A stretch of 64,000 bases of DNA from NCBI RefSeq assembly GCF_000527135.1, contig NZ_AZUP01000001.1, positions 744,001-808,000 on the forward strand. Reading direction: 5' to 3'. Both the position numbers and the translations under genes were made by a program. The stretch is from Methyloversatilis discipulorum. GTDB taxonomy: Bacteria; Pseudomonadota; Gammaproteobacteria; Burkholderiales; Rhodocyclaceae. Of the stretch, positions 47,698 to 59,555 are shown one piece after another. The notes beneath the pieces were generated by a model. The model had not been told where the DNA came from. It saw nothing but the letters and a program-made list of their open reading frames with translations, and did not search any database. Every line of letters begins with the position of its first letter. Positions within the stretch are counted from its first letter, which is position 1.

Positions 47698-49344
47698 ATG
47701 CCCCACTTGTCTGCCCGCCGTCTCCATCCCCTGTCGCTGATCGCCCTGCTGCTGGCGCTGCTGGTGGCCGCACCGGTGCTGTCGGTGCTGTTCAACCTGT
47801 TTAGAGGCGGCACCGGCGACACCTGGGCGCACCTGGCGTCGACCGTGCTGCCTGAGTACGTCGCCAGCACGCTGTGGCTCTGTCTTTGGGTCGGGCTGGG
47901 TACCGCGGTGATCGGTGTGTCGACCGCCTGGGCGACGGTGATGTGGGAGTTCCCCGGCCGCCGCGTGCTCGAATGGGCCATGGTGCTGCCGCTGGCCACA
48001 CCCGCCTACGTGATGGCCTATACATATACCGACCTGCTGCAGTACGTAGGCCCGGTGCAGACCGCGCTGCGCGAAACCTTCGGCTGGGAGCGCGGCGACT
48101 ACTGGTTCCCCGACGTGCGCACGGTGGGCGGTGCGGCCTGTATGTTCATCGCCGTGCTCTATCCCTACGTTTACCTGCTGACCCGGCAGTCGCTGATCGA
48201 GCGTGCCGCCGGACTGAACGAGGCGGCGCGCATGCTGGGGCAGGGCGCCTGGGAAGCCTTCTTCCGCGTCACGCTGCCGTTGGCACGGCCGGCGATCGCC
48301 GCCGGCGTGTCGCTGGCGCTGATGGAAACGCTGGCCGATTACGGTGCGGTGAGCTATTTCGGCGTGCAGACCTTCACCACCGGCATCTACCGCGCCTGGT
48401 TTTCGCTCGGCGACCGCGTCGCCGCGGCGCAACTGGCCGCGCTGCTGCTCGGCTTCGTCGCCATGCTGCTGCTGGCCGAGCGGCTCAGCCGCGGTGGCGC
48501 GCGCTTCCACGACAGTGGTCGCGCCGGCGGCAGTGCGCGCCGCCACACGCTGCCGCGCGCCGCCGGCTGGGGCGTCACCGTCGCCTGTGTACTGCCGCTG
48601 GCGGCCGGTTTCATCGTGCCGGCTGCGGTGCTGCTGAAGTGGGCGTTTTCCGAGGGCGACGCGCAGTTCGGCGAGCGTTTCGTCGGGCTGGCGATCAACA
48701 GCTTCACGCTGGCCGCCGTCGGCAGTGTCTGTGCGGTGGCGCTCGCGCTGCTCCTTGCCTACGCGGTGCGCTCCAGCCGCTCGCGTCTGGTGGCGCTGGC
48801 GCGCTCGGCCGTCGGTCTGGGCTACGCGGTACCGGGCGCGGTGATCGCGGTCGGCATCCTGATTCCGGTCACCCGTCTCGATCACCTGCTGTCCGGGCTG
48901 TGGCAGCAATGGACGGGCAGCAATCCAGGGCTGTTGCTGACCGGCGGCATCGCGGCGCTGGTGTATGCCTATCTGGCGCGCTTCCTGACGGTGTCGCTGC
49001 AATCGGTCGAGTCGGGCCTGGCGCGCATCACGCCCAGCATGGACGAAGCGGCGCGCAGTCTCGGCCTCGGTGTCGGCGCGACCCTGCGCCGCGTGCACTG
49101 GCCGATGCTGCGCGGCAGCCTGCTCACCGCCTCGCTGCTGGTGTTCGTCGATGTGATGAAGGAGTTGCCGGCGACGCTGGTGATGCGGCCGTTCAACTTC
49201 GACACGCTGGCCACCCAGGCTTACACGCTGGCCAGCGATGAACGTCTGCAGGAAGCATCGACGGCGGCGCTGGCCATCGTCGCGGTCGGCCTGCTGCCGC
49301 TGATCGCGCTGTCGAGACAGATCGCGCGATCGCGGCGGAATTGA
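47698..49344 (+). CDS. Iron-type ABC transporter permease (FbpB-like, two fused permease halves)
   Basis: 548 residues, about 12 TM helices in two similar halves. Each half has an EAA-loop-like motif: E-A-A-R-M-L-G-Q-G near 176-184 and E-A-A-R-S-L-G-L-G near 447-455. P-x-Y-V-M-A-Y and Y-A-V-P-G-A-V-I-A-V are typical of FbpB/SfuB permeases. It faces the ATPase gene across 132 nt, so the two share a promoter region. No periplasmic ferric-binding protein (FbpA) gene is adjacent, leaving substrate binding to a distant gene. Confidence 0.9.
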   Translation: MPHLSARRLHPLSLIALLLALLVAAPVLSVLFNLFRGGTGDTWAHLASTVLPEYVASTLWLCLWVGLGTAVIGVSTAWATVMWEFPGRRVLEWAMVLPLATPAYVMAYTYTDLLQYVGPVQTALRETFGWERGDYWFPDVRTVGGAACMFIAVLYPYVYLLTRQSLIERAAGLNEAARMLGQGAWEAFFRVTLPLARPAIAAGVSLALMETLADYGAVSYFGVQTFTTGIYRAWFSLGDRVAAAQLAALLLGFVAMLLLAERLSRGGARFHDSGRAGGSARRHTLPRAAGWGVTVACVLPLAAGFIVPAAVLLKWAFSEGDAQFGERFVGLAINSFTLAAVGSVCAVALALLLAYAVRSSRSRLVALARSAVGLGYAVPGAVIAVGILIPVTRLDHLLSGLWQQWTGSNPGLLLTGGIAALVYAYLARFLTVSLQSVESGLARITPSMDEAARSLGLGVGATLRRVHWPMLRGSLLTASLLVFVDVMKELPATLVMRPFNFDTLATQAYTLASDERLQEASTAALAIVAVGLLPLIALSRQIARSRRN

Positions 49345-49416
49345 GACGGGGCGGCGAGTAGGGTTGGAAGATCAACCCCGGCCCAGGCTCAGATCATGGA
49401 TCGGGCGCGACGCCCC

Positions 49417-49636
49417 TGTGGGAGCGGTATTCTGACCGCGACACGGCCATTGATGTCCGCAGGCTTCGATACAGGCTGTTGTCGGGGTCAGAAGACCCCT
49501 CCCACAGAACCCCGGCTCAGGCACAAGTCGTGGATCTAGCGCATCGTTCCTGTGGGAGCGGCCTTGGCCGCGACACGGCCGCCGCCATCTGTAGGCTTCG
49601 ATTCAGGCCGTGTCGGGGTCAGAAGACCCCTCCCAC
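49417..49636. repeat. Four alternating REP hairpins filling a 309-nt gap
   Basis: Plus 49417-49443, minus 49480-49506, plus 49551-49575, minus 49611-49636. The tail gaps are 36 and 35 nt and the single head gap is 44 nt. This is two REPINs in tandem and the most regular array in the window. It separates the convergent permease and response regulator genes; no other feature is seen there. Confidence 0.9.
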
Positions 49637-49653
49637 GGAACCTCGGCGCTCGC

Positions 49654-50103
49654 TCAGTTCGTGGGCGGATCGACCGGCTCGTTCAGCACCAGCCAGTAAA
49701 GGCCGAGCTGGCCGACCGCGTAGATGAACTTCTCGAAATCCACCGGCTTGCGGATGTAGCTGTTGGCGCCGAGCTGGTAGGCCTCGTAGATGTCCTGCTG
49801 CTCGCGCGATGTGGTCAGGATGACGACCGGCAGCAGATTGGTTCGCGCATCGGCACGCACGCGGCGCAGCACTTCCAGGCCGTCTACACGCGGCAGCTTC
49901 AGGTCGAGCAGGATGACGGCCGGTGCGACCGACAGGTCGCGGCCGGCGTGGTGGCCGGTGCCGAAGAGATAGTCGAGCGCTTCTACGCCGTCGCGGGCCA
50001 CGACGACTTCGTTGGCGATGCGGTTCTTGTGAAAGGCTCGAAGCGTCAGCGCCTCGTCGTCAGGATTGTCTTCAACCAGCAGTATCGGGCGTTCGCTTGC
50101 CAT
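49654..50103 (-). CDS. Single-domain response regulator (Rcp1/CheY-like)
   Basis: 149 residues, a receiver domain with no output domain. Acidic pocket V-E-D-N-P-D-D at 10-16, phosphoacceptor Asp67 in I-L-L-D-L-K-L-P, conserved Thr in I-L-T-T-S (about 98) and Lys in Y-I-R-K-P (about 119). E-D-N-P-D-D and D-L-K-L-P-R-V-D-G are typical of phytochrome-partner Rcp1-type regulators. It lies 27 nt after the PAS histidine kinase gene and is presumably its phosphotransfer partner. The output must be protein-protein contact. Confidence 0.95.
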   Translation of the reverse strand: MASERPILLVEDNPDDEALTLRAFHKNRIANEVVVARDGVEALDYLFGTGHHAGRDLSVAPAVILLDLKLPRVDGLEVLRRVRADARTNLLPVVILTTSREQQDIYEAYQLGANSYIRKPVDFEKFIYAVGQLGLYWLVLNEPVDPPTN

Positions 50104-50130
50104 AAAACCAGCCTGTCCAGGTCACCTGCA

Positions 50131-53051
50131 TCACTGCGATGCAGGTTCCAGCGTGAAGAAGAAACTTGCTCCGCGTTCCACCTCGGCTTCGGCCCAGATC
50201 CGCCCGCCGTGTCGCTGCACGATGCGGTGGACGATGGCCAGACCGATGCCGCTACCTGAAAACTCACCGACCGAGTGGAGTCGCTGGAAGGGGCCGAAGA
50301 GCTTTGTTGCGTATCGCATGTCAAAGCCCGCGCCGTCGTCCTTCACAAAATACACGAGCTCTCGACCACGCTGCAAGCAGCCGATCTCGATGCGGGCGGC
50401 GTCGTGGCGGCTGGTGAACTTCCACGCATTGCGCAACAGATTGTCGATCGCGATGCGCAAGAGGTTGGCGTCAGCATACACGCGCATCGACGGCTGGATG
50501 AGGAATTCTGCCCTGCGCTCGGGCTCGGTCCGGGCCAGGTCGGCGGCCAGTTCCGAGGCCATCGCGCTGAGATCCACAACCTGCCGGTTCATTTCGTTGC
50601 GCGTGATGCGGGCGAGGCCGAGCAGGTCGTCGATCAGCCGGTGCATGCGCTGCGTACCGGCGCGGATGCGCTGCAGGTAGTCGCGGCCGCGTTCGTCGAG
50701 TCGGTCGGCGTAATCCTCTTCGATCATCCGCGAAAAACCGTCGATGCCGCGCAGCGGTGCGGCGAGGTCGTGCGACACCGAGTAACTGAAGCTTTCCAGT
50801 TCGCGCATCGCGGTGACCAGTTCGGCCGTACGCTCGCGCACGCGCGTTTCCAGCTGCTGGTTCAGCGCCAGCACGCTGCGCTCGGCGTCCTTCTGCGCGC
50901 GGATGTCCAGACCGGTACCGAGCAGGTGCGGCAGACCGTCGAGGTCGATGCGATAGAGGCTGAAGGCGTGCGCCAGATGCTCGCCGGTCGCCGACAGCAG
51001 TTCGGCCTCGAAGGTGGCATCGCGGTGCGTCAGGGCACGCCGCGCCTGACGCCGCAGCAGTGGGTGGAACTCAGGCGGGAAGAGGTCGAGCGCCGGCTTG
51101 CCGATCAGATCGAGTGCGCGGTGGCCGGTGACCGCCTGCAGGTTCTCGTTCCAGCGACGCAGCGCGCCGCGCGCGTCGAGCAGGAAGAAGGCGCCGGGCA
51201 TGCTGCGCACCAGCGCCGCCGAGAAGTTCTCCTCGCGGCGCGCGGTGTCGAGCGCACGGCGCCGGGCGGTGTCGTCGGAGAAGATCCAGATGGTTTCGCC
51301 CGCTTCACCCGCTTCGCTGGCCAGCTGGCGAACAGACACGTAGGCGTGCAGCGGACTGCCGTCGCGCCGCTGCAGCGTGGTTTCCTGTGCATAGGGCTGT
51401 GGCTTCACGCGCGCAGCGCCTTCGAGCAGGCGCGACAGTTCCATGTCGTCGCGGAAGAAGGGTTCCATCGTCTGCCCGATCAGCGCCCTGCGGTCGTGGC
51501 CGAATATTTCCTGACAACGCCGGTTGCAGTCGGCGATGCGGTCGTCGCGCACATAGACGATGGCCACCGGCACGTCGTCGAGCAGGGCCTGCTTTTCGGT
51601 CACCAGCGTACGCACGGCCTGTTCGGCCAGCTTGCGCTCGGTGATGTCGGTGATCGAGCCGGAGAACCGCAGCACCTTGCCCACCGTGTTGCGCGTTGCC
51701 AGCCCGCGGTCACGCACCCACAGGTAGCGACCGTCTTCGTGCCGCATGCGGTACTCGATGTCGAACGATTCGCGGCGCAGGAAGTGCTCGTCGATCGCGT
51801 GCTGCAGCCGCGACAGGTCGTCCGGGTGTACGCGTTCGAGCAGCTGGTCGTGTGTCTGCGGCTGCATCGACTGCGGCAGGCCGAGAATCTCGCTCAGCCG
51901 CGGCGACAGGAAGTAGCGGCCGGCGCCGATGTCCCAGTCCCAGGCGCCGTCGAAGGAGCCGCGCACCGCGTGGAACAGCCGCGCCTCGCTTTCGCGCAGC
52001 GCGTCCAGCGTCATGCGGTCGCGTGTCACGTCCTCTATCGTGCCGGACACGTAGAGCGGCTTGCCGACGGCATCATGGTGGGCGCTCGCGCGCAGGCGGA
52101 ACCAGCGGTAGGTGCCGTCGCGAACGCGCAGCCGGATCTGGTCGTCGCTGTGCGTCATTTCGCGCCCGAACAGCCGTTCGCGCGCGCGCCGGACGGTGCC
52201 GGCGTCGTCCGGGTGGGTGGCGGCGCCCCAGTTGAACTGCTGCGCGAACGAGGCGTCGCCGCCGTAGCCGAGCAGGTCGGGGAAGCGATCGCTGTACCAG
52301 ATCTGACCGGTCTGCAGATTCCATTCCCACTGCGCTTCGTCGTGCGCGCTGGCCACTCGCGCCAGACGCTCGGCGTCGGCGACGGCGTCGCGACGGCGCT
52401 GTTCGAGGGCCACGCAAGCGGCTTCCAGCGCCTGTGCCAGTGCGCTCAGAGGATGCCCCGCCGGGAGGGCGACACGCCCCACCGGTTCGCCGCGCACCAG
52501 TGCCGTCGCTGCCGCCTCGACCGGACCGATGGCATCGACGACGCGCCGTCGCTCGGCGGTGCGGGCGCCCCAGGCGACCAGCACGCAGAAGACGGCCAGC
52601 GCACAGGCCGGCAACAGCGTGGTCAGCAGCACCGGCAGACCGGTGTCGCGCGATGCGGCGATGGTCAGCGTACCGACCAGCACGTCGTCGACGCGCAGAC
52701 TGCCTTCGGCGCGCAGCGTGAGCGCGCTGTCGTCGGTGACCGAGGGCGGCAGATCGACCAGCAGTTCGCCCTTCGCGTCGCGCAGGCTGGCTTCGGTCAG
52801 CAGGCCGCGGTCGTGCGCTTCCGACAGGATGCGGCGCAGTTCGGGCGTCTGCCGCGCCTGCAGTGGCGCCACCAGCGTGTGCGCAAGTTCCGCGTGAACG
52901 GCGCGCAGGTCGCCGCGCGCTGACAGGCTGGCCAGGCCGAGCGAAATCATCAGCACGAAAATGCCGAGCGCGATCGCCTGCCAGGTCGCGGCGGACAGGC
53001 GGTGCGAACGGCGATGCGGTGTGGTGTCGGCCGGAGGCGTTTCGCTGCTGC

Positions 53052-53055
<4 letters not shown>
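50131..53055 (-). CDS. Membrane PAS-domain sensor histidine kinase
   Basis: 974 residues. TM helix near 28-46, a periplasmic sensor segment of about 100 residues, a second TM near 140-165, then a HAMP-like linker. Four PAS/PAC units follow, with W-E-W-N-L-Q-T-G near 245, W-D-W-D-I-G-A-G near 377, a third around 485-600 and a fourth around 615-735. The kinase core has HisKA motif S-Y-S-V-S-H-D-L-A-A-P-L-R-G near residue 762 with the phosphorylated His, N-box L-L-R-N-A-W-K-F, and G-boxes D-D-G-A-G-F-D and G-S-G-I-G-L-A-I. This core resembles bacteriophytochrome-type kinases, but no chromophore GAF is present. The start overlaps the prmB stop (ATGA). Confidence 0.95.
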
Positions 53056-55156
<2,101 letters not shown>

Positions 55157-56338
55157 TCAGCGGCCGCCTTCGTCGAGGTTGAGCGAGAATTCGGCGAAGG
55201 AGGCGCCGCTCGGCTCGGTCGATTCGAGGTCGCGCAGTTCAGGGCTGGGTGCGTCGACCTTGGGCGTTTCGGTGACGCCGAACTGCGAATTGTTGATGAG
55301 CCAGGACAGATTGGTCGGCGAGTCGGAATTCGACAGCGCTTCGTCGAGCGTGATTTCGCCTTCGCGGTAGAGGCGGAACAGGTCCTGCTCGAAGGTCTGC
55401 GAGCCGGGCGCCATGCTGCGCTCCATCGCTTCCTTGACGCTGTTGATCTCGCCGCGCTCGACCAGTTCGGAAATGTGGCGCGTGTTCAGGAGCACTTCGA
55501 CCGCCGGCATGCGCCGGCCATCCGGCTTGCGCACCAGGCGCTGCGAAATGATGCCCTTCAGCGTGACCGACAGGTCGAGGAAGAGCAGCGGGCGGCTGTC
55601 CAGCGGGAAGAAATTGACGATGCGGTTCAGCGCGTGGTGGGCGTTGTTGGCATGCAGCGTGGCCAGGCAGAGGTGGCCCGTCTGCGCGTAGGCGAGGGCC
55701 GCCTGCATCGTTTCGACGTCGCGGATTTCGCCGATCAGGATGCAGTCAGGCGCCTGGCGCATCGCGTTCTTCAACGCCGGCGCCCAGCCTTCGGTGTCCA
55801 TGCCGATCTCGCGCTGGTTCACGATCGATTTCTTGTGCTTGAACAGGTACTCGATCGGGTCTTCGACCGTCAGGATGTGACCCGACTTGTTGGCGTTGCG
55901 ATGATCGATCATCGCCGCCATCGTCGTCGACTTGCCGGAACCGGTGGCGCCGACGACCAGGATGAGGCCGCGCTTTTCCATGATCAGCTCGGTCAGCACC
56001 GGCGGCAGGCCCAGCGTGTCGAGCGGCGGAATGTCGCCGAGGATGTAGCGCACCACCATGGCGATGCTGCCGCGCTGCCAGAACATGTTCACGCGGAAGT
56101 TGCCAAGGTCGCGCCGGCCGAAGGACAGGTTCAGTTCGCGCGTCTTCTCGAACTTCTGCTGCTGCTCTTCGCTGAGCATTTCGTAGGCCATGCGCTGGAT
56201 CGTTTCCGGATCCATCACGCGCTGGTTGATCGGCACCGTGGTGCCCTGGATCTTGATCGCGATCGGCGCGCCGGCCGAAATGAAGATGTCGGAGGCGTTC
56301 TTGTCCGCCATGACCTGGAACAGCTTGTCGAGAATCAC
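55157..56338 (-). CDS. pilU: Type IV pilus retraction ATPase, PilU type
   Basis: 393 residues from a GTG at 56338; an ATG at 56311 is possible but would trim the family N-terminus. PAS-like N-terminal domain, then the secretion ATPase: Walker A G-A-T-G-S-G-K-S-T around 129-137, Asp box I-L-T-V-E-D-P-I-E-Y, Walker B I-L-I-G-E-I-R-D, His box T-G-H-L-C-L-A-T-L-H-A-N-N. The long acidic C-terminal tail after residue 340 suits PilU rather than PilT. It assists retraction. Its usual partner pilT is not adjacent; instead it sits between dapD and dapE. Confidence 0.93.
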   Translation of the reverse strand: MILDKLFQVMADKNASDIFISAGAPIAIKIQGTTVPINQRVMDPETIQRMAYEMLSEEQQQKFEKTRELNLSFGRRDLGNFRVNMFWQRGSIAMVVRYILGDIPPLDTLGLPPVLTELIMEKRGLILVVGATGSGKSTTMAAMIDHRNANKSGHILTVEDPIEYLFKHKKSIVNQREIGMDTEGWAPALKNAMRQAPDCILIGEIRDVETMQAALAYAQTGHLCLATLHANNAHHALNRIVNFFPLDSRPLLFLDLSVTLKGIISQRLVRKPDGRRMPAVEVLLNTRHISELVERGEINSVKEAMERSMAPGSQTFEQDLFRLYREGEITLDEALSNSDSPTNLSWLINNSQFGVTETPKVDAPSPELRDLESTEPSGASFAEFSLNLDEGGR

Positions 56339-56381
56339 GGCGGGCCTCCGACGGCAGCGACTTCAGTGGATCAGTATGGGC

Positions 56382-57200
56382 TCAGGCGCGCAGCAGTTCG
56401 TTGATGCTGGTCTTGGCGCGCGTCTGCGCGTCGACCCGCTTCACGATGACCGCGCAGTACAGGCTGTACTTGCCGTCGGCCGACGGCAGGTTGCCGGACA
56501 CGACGACCGAACCTTCGGGCACGCGGCCGTACATCACCTCGCCGGTGGCGCGGTCGTAGATCTTGGTGCTCTGGCCGATGTACACGCCCATCGAGATGAC
56601 GCAGTTGTCCTCGACGATGACGCCTTCGACCACTTCCGAACGGGCGCCGATGAAGCAGTTGTCGCCGATGATGGTCGGGTTGGCCTGCACCGGCTCCAGC
56701 ACGCCGCCGATGCCGACGCCGCCCGACAGGTGCACGTTCTTGCCGATCTGGGCGCAGGAACCGACGGTGGCCCAGGTGTCGACCATGGTGCCTTCGCCGA
56801 CGTAGGCACCGATGTTCACGTAGGACGGCATCAGCACTGCGTTCTTCGCGATGAATGCACCGCGGCGCACGGTGGCCGGCGGCACGACACGGAAACCGCC
56901 GGCACGGAAGGCTGCTTCGTCGTAGCCGGCGAACTTCATCGGCACCTTGTCGTAGTAGCGCGTTTCGGCGCCGTCCATGACGACGTTGTCCTGCATGCGG
57001 AAGGACAGCAGCACCGCCTTCTTGATCCATTGGTGGGTGACCCACTCGCCGTCGATGCGCTCGGCGACGCGCAGCGCGCCGCTGTCCAGCTGCGAAAGGA
57101 CGAAGTCGATGGCTTCGCGCACCTCGGCCGGCGCATTGGTCGGCGAGTACTGGGTGCGGTTTTCGAAGGCGGTTTCGATGATCTGCTGTGCGGCCTGCAT
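56382..57200 (-). CDS. dapD: Tetrahydrodipicolinate N-succinyltransferase
   Basis: 272 residues (family about 274) from the ATG at 57200; the upstream extension is out. Left-handed beta-helix hexapeptide repeats are plain between 100 and 230 ([37 protein letters not shown]). Adds succinyl from succinyl-CoA to tetrahydrodipicolinate. It lies between dapC and pilU with gaps of about 45 nt. Confidence 0.97.
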   Translation of the reverse strand: MQAAQQIIETAFENRTQYSPTNAPAEVREAIDFVLSQLDSGALRVAERIDGEWVTHQWIKKAVLLSFRMQDNVVMDGAETRYYDKVPMKFAGYDEAAFRAGGFRVVPPATVRRGAFIAKNAVLMPSYVNIGAYVGEGTMVDTWATVGSCAQIGKNVHLSGGVGIGGVLEPVQANPTIIGDNCFIGARSEVVEGVIVEDNCVISMGVYIGQSTKIYDRATGEVMYGRVPEGSVVVSGNLPSADGKYSLYCAVIVKRVDAQTRAKTSINELLRA

Positions 57201-57249
57201 GGAGGGTGTCCCGTAAGTTTTATGGTGTGGAGGGTAGTGGCGCCGCGGC

Positions 57250-58464
57250 TCAGAGCGCGCGGCAGAACTGCACGATGCGTTCAGCGGCCTCGATGCACTC
57301 GCCGGCGGGTGCCACCAGCGCGATGCGGACGAAGCCTGCCCCCGGGTTGATGCCGTGGGCGTTGCGGGCAAGGTAGCTGCCCGGCAAAACCGCAACATTA
57401 TATTCGGCGAGCAGCCGGCGGGCGAATTCGGCGTCATCGATTGGCGTGCGCGCCCACAGGTAGAAGCTGGCGTCCGGCAGCGGCGAATCCATGACCGAGG
57501 CGATCAGCGGCTGCACCGCGTCGAACTTGGCACGGTACTGGTCGCGGTTGTCGCGCACGTGGGCCTCGTCCTGCCAGGCGGCGATGCTGGCGCGCTGCAC
57601 CGCCAGCCCCATCGCGCTGCCGTGGTAGGTGCGGTAGAGCAGGAAGCGCTTGAGCAGGCGGGCGTCGCCGGCAACGAAGCCGGAGCGCAGGCCCGGCACG
57701 TTGGAGCGCTTGGACAGACTGGAAAACACCACCAGCCGCTCGAAACCGTCGCGGCCCAGCGCCTTCGCCGCCTGCAGGCCGCCGAGCGGCGGGGCCGCCT
57801 CGTCGAAATAGATTTCCGAATAGCACTCGTCGGAGGCGATCACGAAACCGTGGCGGTCGGCCAGTTCGAACAGCGTGCGCCACTCGTCCAGCGTCATCAC
57901 CTTGCCGCAGGGATTGGCCGGCGAGCACACGTACACAAGCTGCACGCCCTTCCAGTCGGCGTCGGCGATGCGGTCGAAGTTGCAGGCGAAGCGATCGTCC
58001 GGCAACTGGTTATAGAAGGCGATCTGCGCGCCGGCCAGCAGGGCCGCGCCTTCGTAGATTTGGTAGAACGGATTCGGTGCCAGCACCTTGGCGTCGGGCC
58101 GGCTGGCGTCGATCACGCACTGCGCAAACGAAAAGAGCGCCTCGCGCGAGCCATTCACCGGCAGCACCTGGGTCGCCGCATTCACGGCAGGCAGACCGTA
58201 GCGGCGCTGCAGCCAGGCCGCGATACACTCGCGCAGCGCGTCAATGCCGGCCGTGGTCGGATAGACCGCGAGGCCGTCGAGCGCGCCGGTCAGCGCGTCC
58301 TTGATCAGTTGCGGCGTGGCATGCTGTGGCTCGCCGATCGACAGGCGCACCAGCGGCAGGTCGGCCGGGCCGGTCACGCCGGCGGTCAATTCCTTCAGTC
58401 TTTCAAAGGGATAGGGTTGGAGCAGCGACAGATGGGGCGTGACGGGCAGGGTGTCGTTCAGCAT
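57250..58464 (-). CDS. dapC: Succinyldiaminopimelate transaminase
   Basis: 404 residues, fold-type I aminotransferase. L-S-I-G-E-P-Q-H near 42-49, [11 protein letters not shown] near 135, C-S-P-A-N-P-C-G-K around 180-188, PLP Lys in S-S-L-S-K-R-S-N near 248-255, and phosphate Arg in G-L-R-S-G-F. Makes N-succinyl-LL-2,6-diaminopimelate precursors between DapD and DapE steps. It is the first gene of the leftward dap operon; its promoter shares 75 nt with the divergent EamA gene. Confidence 0.95.
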   Translation of the reverse strand: MLNDTLPVTPHLSLLQPYPFERLKELTAGVTGPADLPLVRLSIGEPQHATPQLIKDALTGALDGLAVYPTTAGIDALRECIAAWLQRRYGLPAVNAATQVLPVNGSREALFSFAQCVIDASRPDAKVLAPNPFYQIYEGAALLAGAQIAFYNQLPDDRFACNFDRIADADWKGVQLVYVCSPANPCGKVMTLDEWRTLFELADRHGFVIASDECYSEIYFDEAAPPLGGLQAAKALGRDGFERLVVFSSLSKRSNVPGLRSGFVAGDARLLKRFLLYRTYHGSAMGLAVQRASIAAWQDEAHVRDNRDQYRAKFDAVQPLIASVMDSPLPDASFYLWARTPIDDAEFARRLLAEYNVAVLPGSYLARNAHGINPGAGFVRIALVAPAGECIEAAERIVQFCRAL

Positions 58465-58539
58465 GAAAGTCAGCAGTTTCGGTCCTTGAAGCCGGTGACG
58501 CCGACCGCGGCGCCCGGAAACGCATAAGTATACGTCCCG

Positions 58540-59466
58540 ATGCTCACTTCCCGCCGGCCGTCTTCACGGCTGCTGCCCTCGATCGCGCTGCTCGCCGGCG
58601 CCGTCATCTGGGGGCTCATCTGGTACCCCTACCGCGTCATCGACGCCGCCGGCATGGGCGGCGTCACCGCCACCTTCATCACCTACGGCCTCGCCTTCCT
58701 GTTCGGTCTGATCCCGCTGTGGCCGGTGCTGCGCCGCACACGGCCCAGCTTCTGGCTGGTCGCGCTGGCGCTGGCGGCCGCGGGCACCAATCTGGGTTAT
58801 GTGCTGGGTACGCTGGACGGCGTGGTGATGCGCGTGCTGCTGCTGTTCTACCTGTCGCCGCTATGGACCGTACTGCTGTCGCGCCTGCTGCTGGGCGAAC
58901 GGCTGAGCCGGGCGGGTGCCGGCGTGATCGCGCTGTCGCTGGCCGGCGCCTTCGTCATGCTGTGGCGCCCGGAACTGGGCCTGCCCTGGCCACAGGGCTC
59001 CGCCGAGTGGATGGGCCTGGGCGCCGGCGTCTGTTTCGCGCTGGCCAACGTGCTCATCCGCCGCACGGCCCACATCGAGATCGAACAGAAGGTGATGGCC
59101 GTCTTCCTTGGCGTCATCGCCGTAGCCCCCGTCGCCGCCTGGCTGCGCGGCGAAGCCCCACTGCAGCAGTTCTCCGCCATCGGTGCCGACACCTGGGTTC
59201 TGCTGGCACTGATCGGCGGCGTGCTGCTGCTGGTCAATCTGGTGGTGCAGTACGGCATCACCTTCCTCAGCGCCAACGCGGCCATCGCGCTCTTCCTGTT
59301 CGAACTGGTGGTCGCCGCGATTTCGTCCTGGTGGCTGGCGGGTGAGGTGATGGGCGTGAAGGAGTGGGTCGGCGGCGCGATGATCATCGCGGCCAGCCTG
59401 TTTTCGGGGCATCTGGAATCGCCGGTGGCGGACCGGCCGGAGAGCGGAACCGCTCCCGGCGCGTAG
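58540..59466 (+). CDS. EamA/DMT-family transporter
   Basis: 308 residues with ten hydrophobic helices in two EamA halves (about 12-145 and 155-290). Typical features: A-G-A-V-I-W-G-L-I-W-Y-P-Y near 18-30, Y-L-S-P-L-W-T-V-L-L-S-R-L-L-L-G-E-R around 105-122, and the second-half F-E-L-V-V-A-A-I-S-S-W-W-L-A-G-E. Metabolite exporter or importer; the substrate is unreadable. Divergent from dapC, so export of an amino acid is conceivable but not shown. Confidence 0.92.
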   Translation: MLTSRRPSSRLLPSIALLAGAVIWGLIWYPYRVIDAAGMGGVTATFITYGLAFLFGLIPLWPVLRRTRPSFWLVALALAAAGTNLGYVLGTLDGVVMRVLLLFYLSPLWTVLLSRLLLGERLSRAGAGVIALSLAGAFVMLWRPELGLPWPQGSAEWMGLGAGVCFALANVLIRRTAHIEIEQKVMAVFLGVIAVAPVAAWLRGEAPLQQFSAIGADTWVLLALIGGVLLLVNLVVQYGITFLSANAAIALFLFELVVAAISSWWLAGEVMGVKEWVGGAMIIAASLFSGHLESPVADRPESGTAPGA

Positions 59467-59555
59467 CGGCCGATCGGTATCCGGCAGACGCTGAGCCACG
59501 GCGCACAGGTCGTGGCACTGATGTGCAACCTGCCGCGGAGGCGTGGCCTGCGATC

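Noticed and set aside
47611..49098. 495-residue minus-strand ORF opposite the ABC permease
   Set aside because: Antisense of a sure membrane protein; composition is Gln/Arg/His-rich noise.
49417..49636. Possible CRISPR array (regularly spaced repeats)
   Set aside because: Copies alternate in strand and form hairpins with partly conserved spacers; no cas genes. They are REPs.
50275..52923. 882-residue plus-strand ORF opposite the histidine kinase
   Set aside because: Same GC-driven shadow effect; no start context and no domain.
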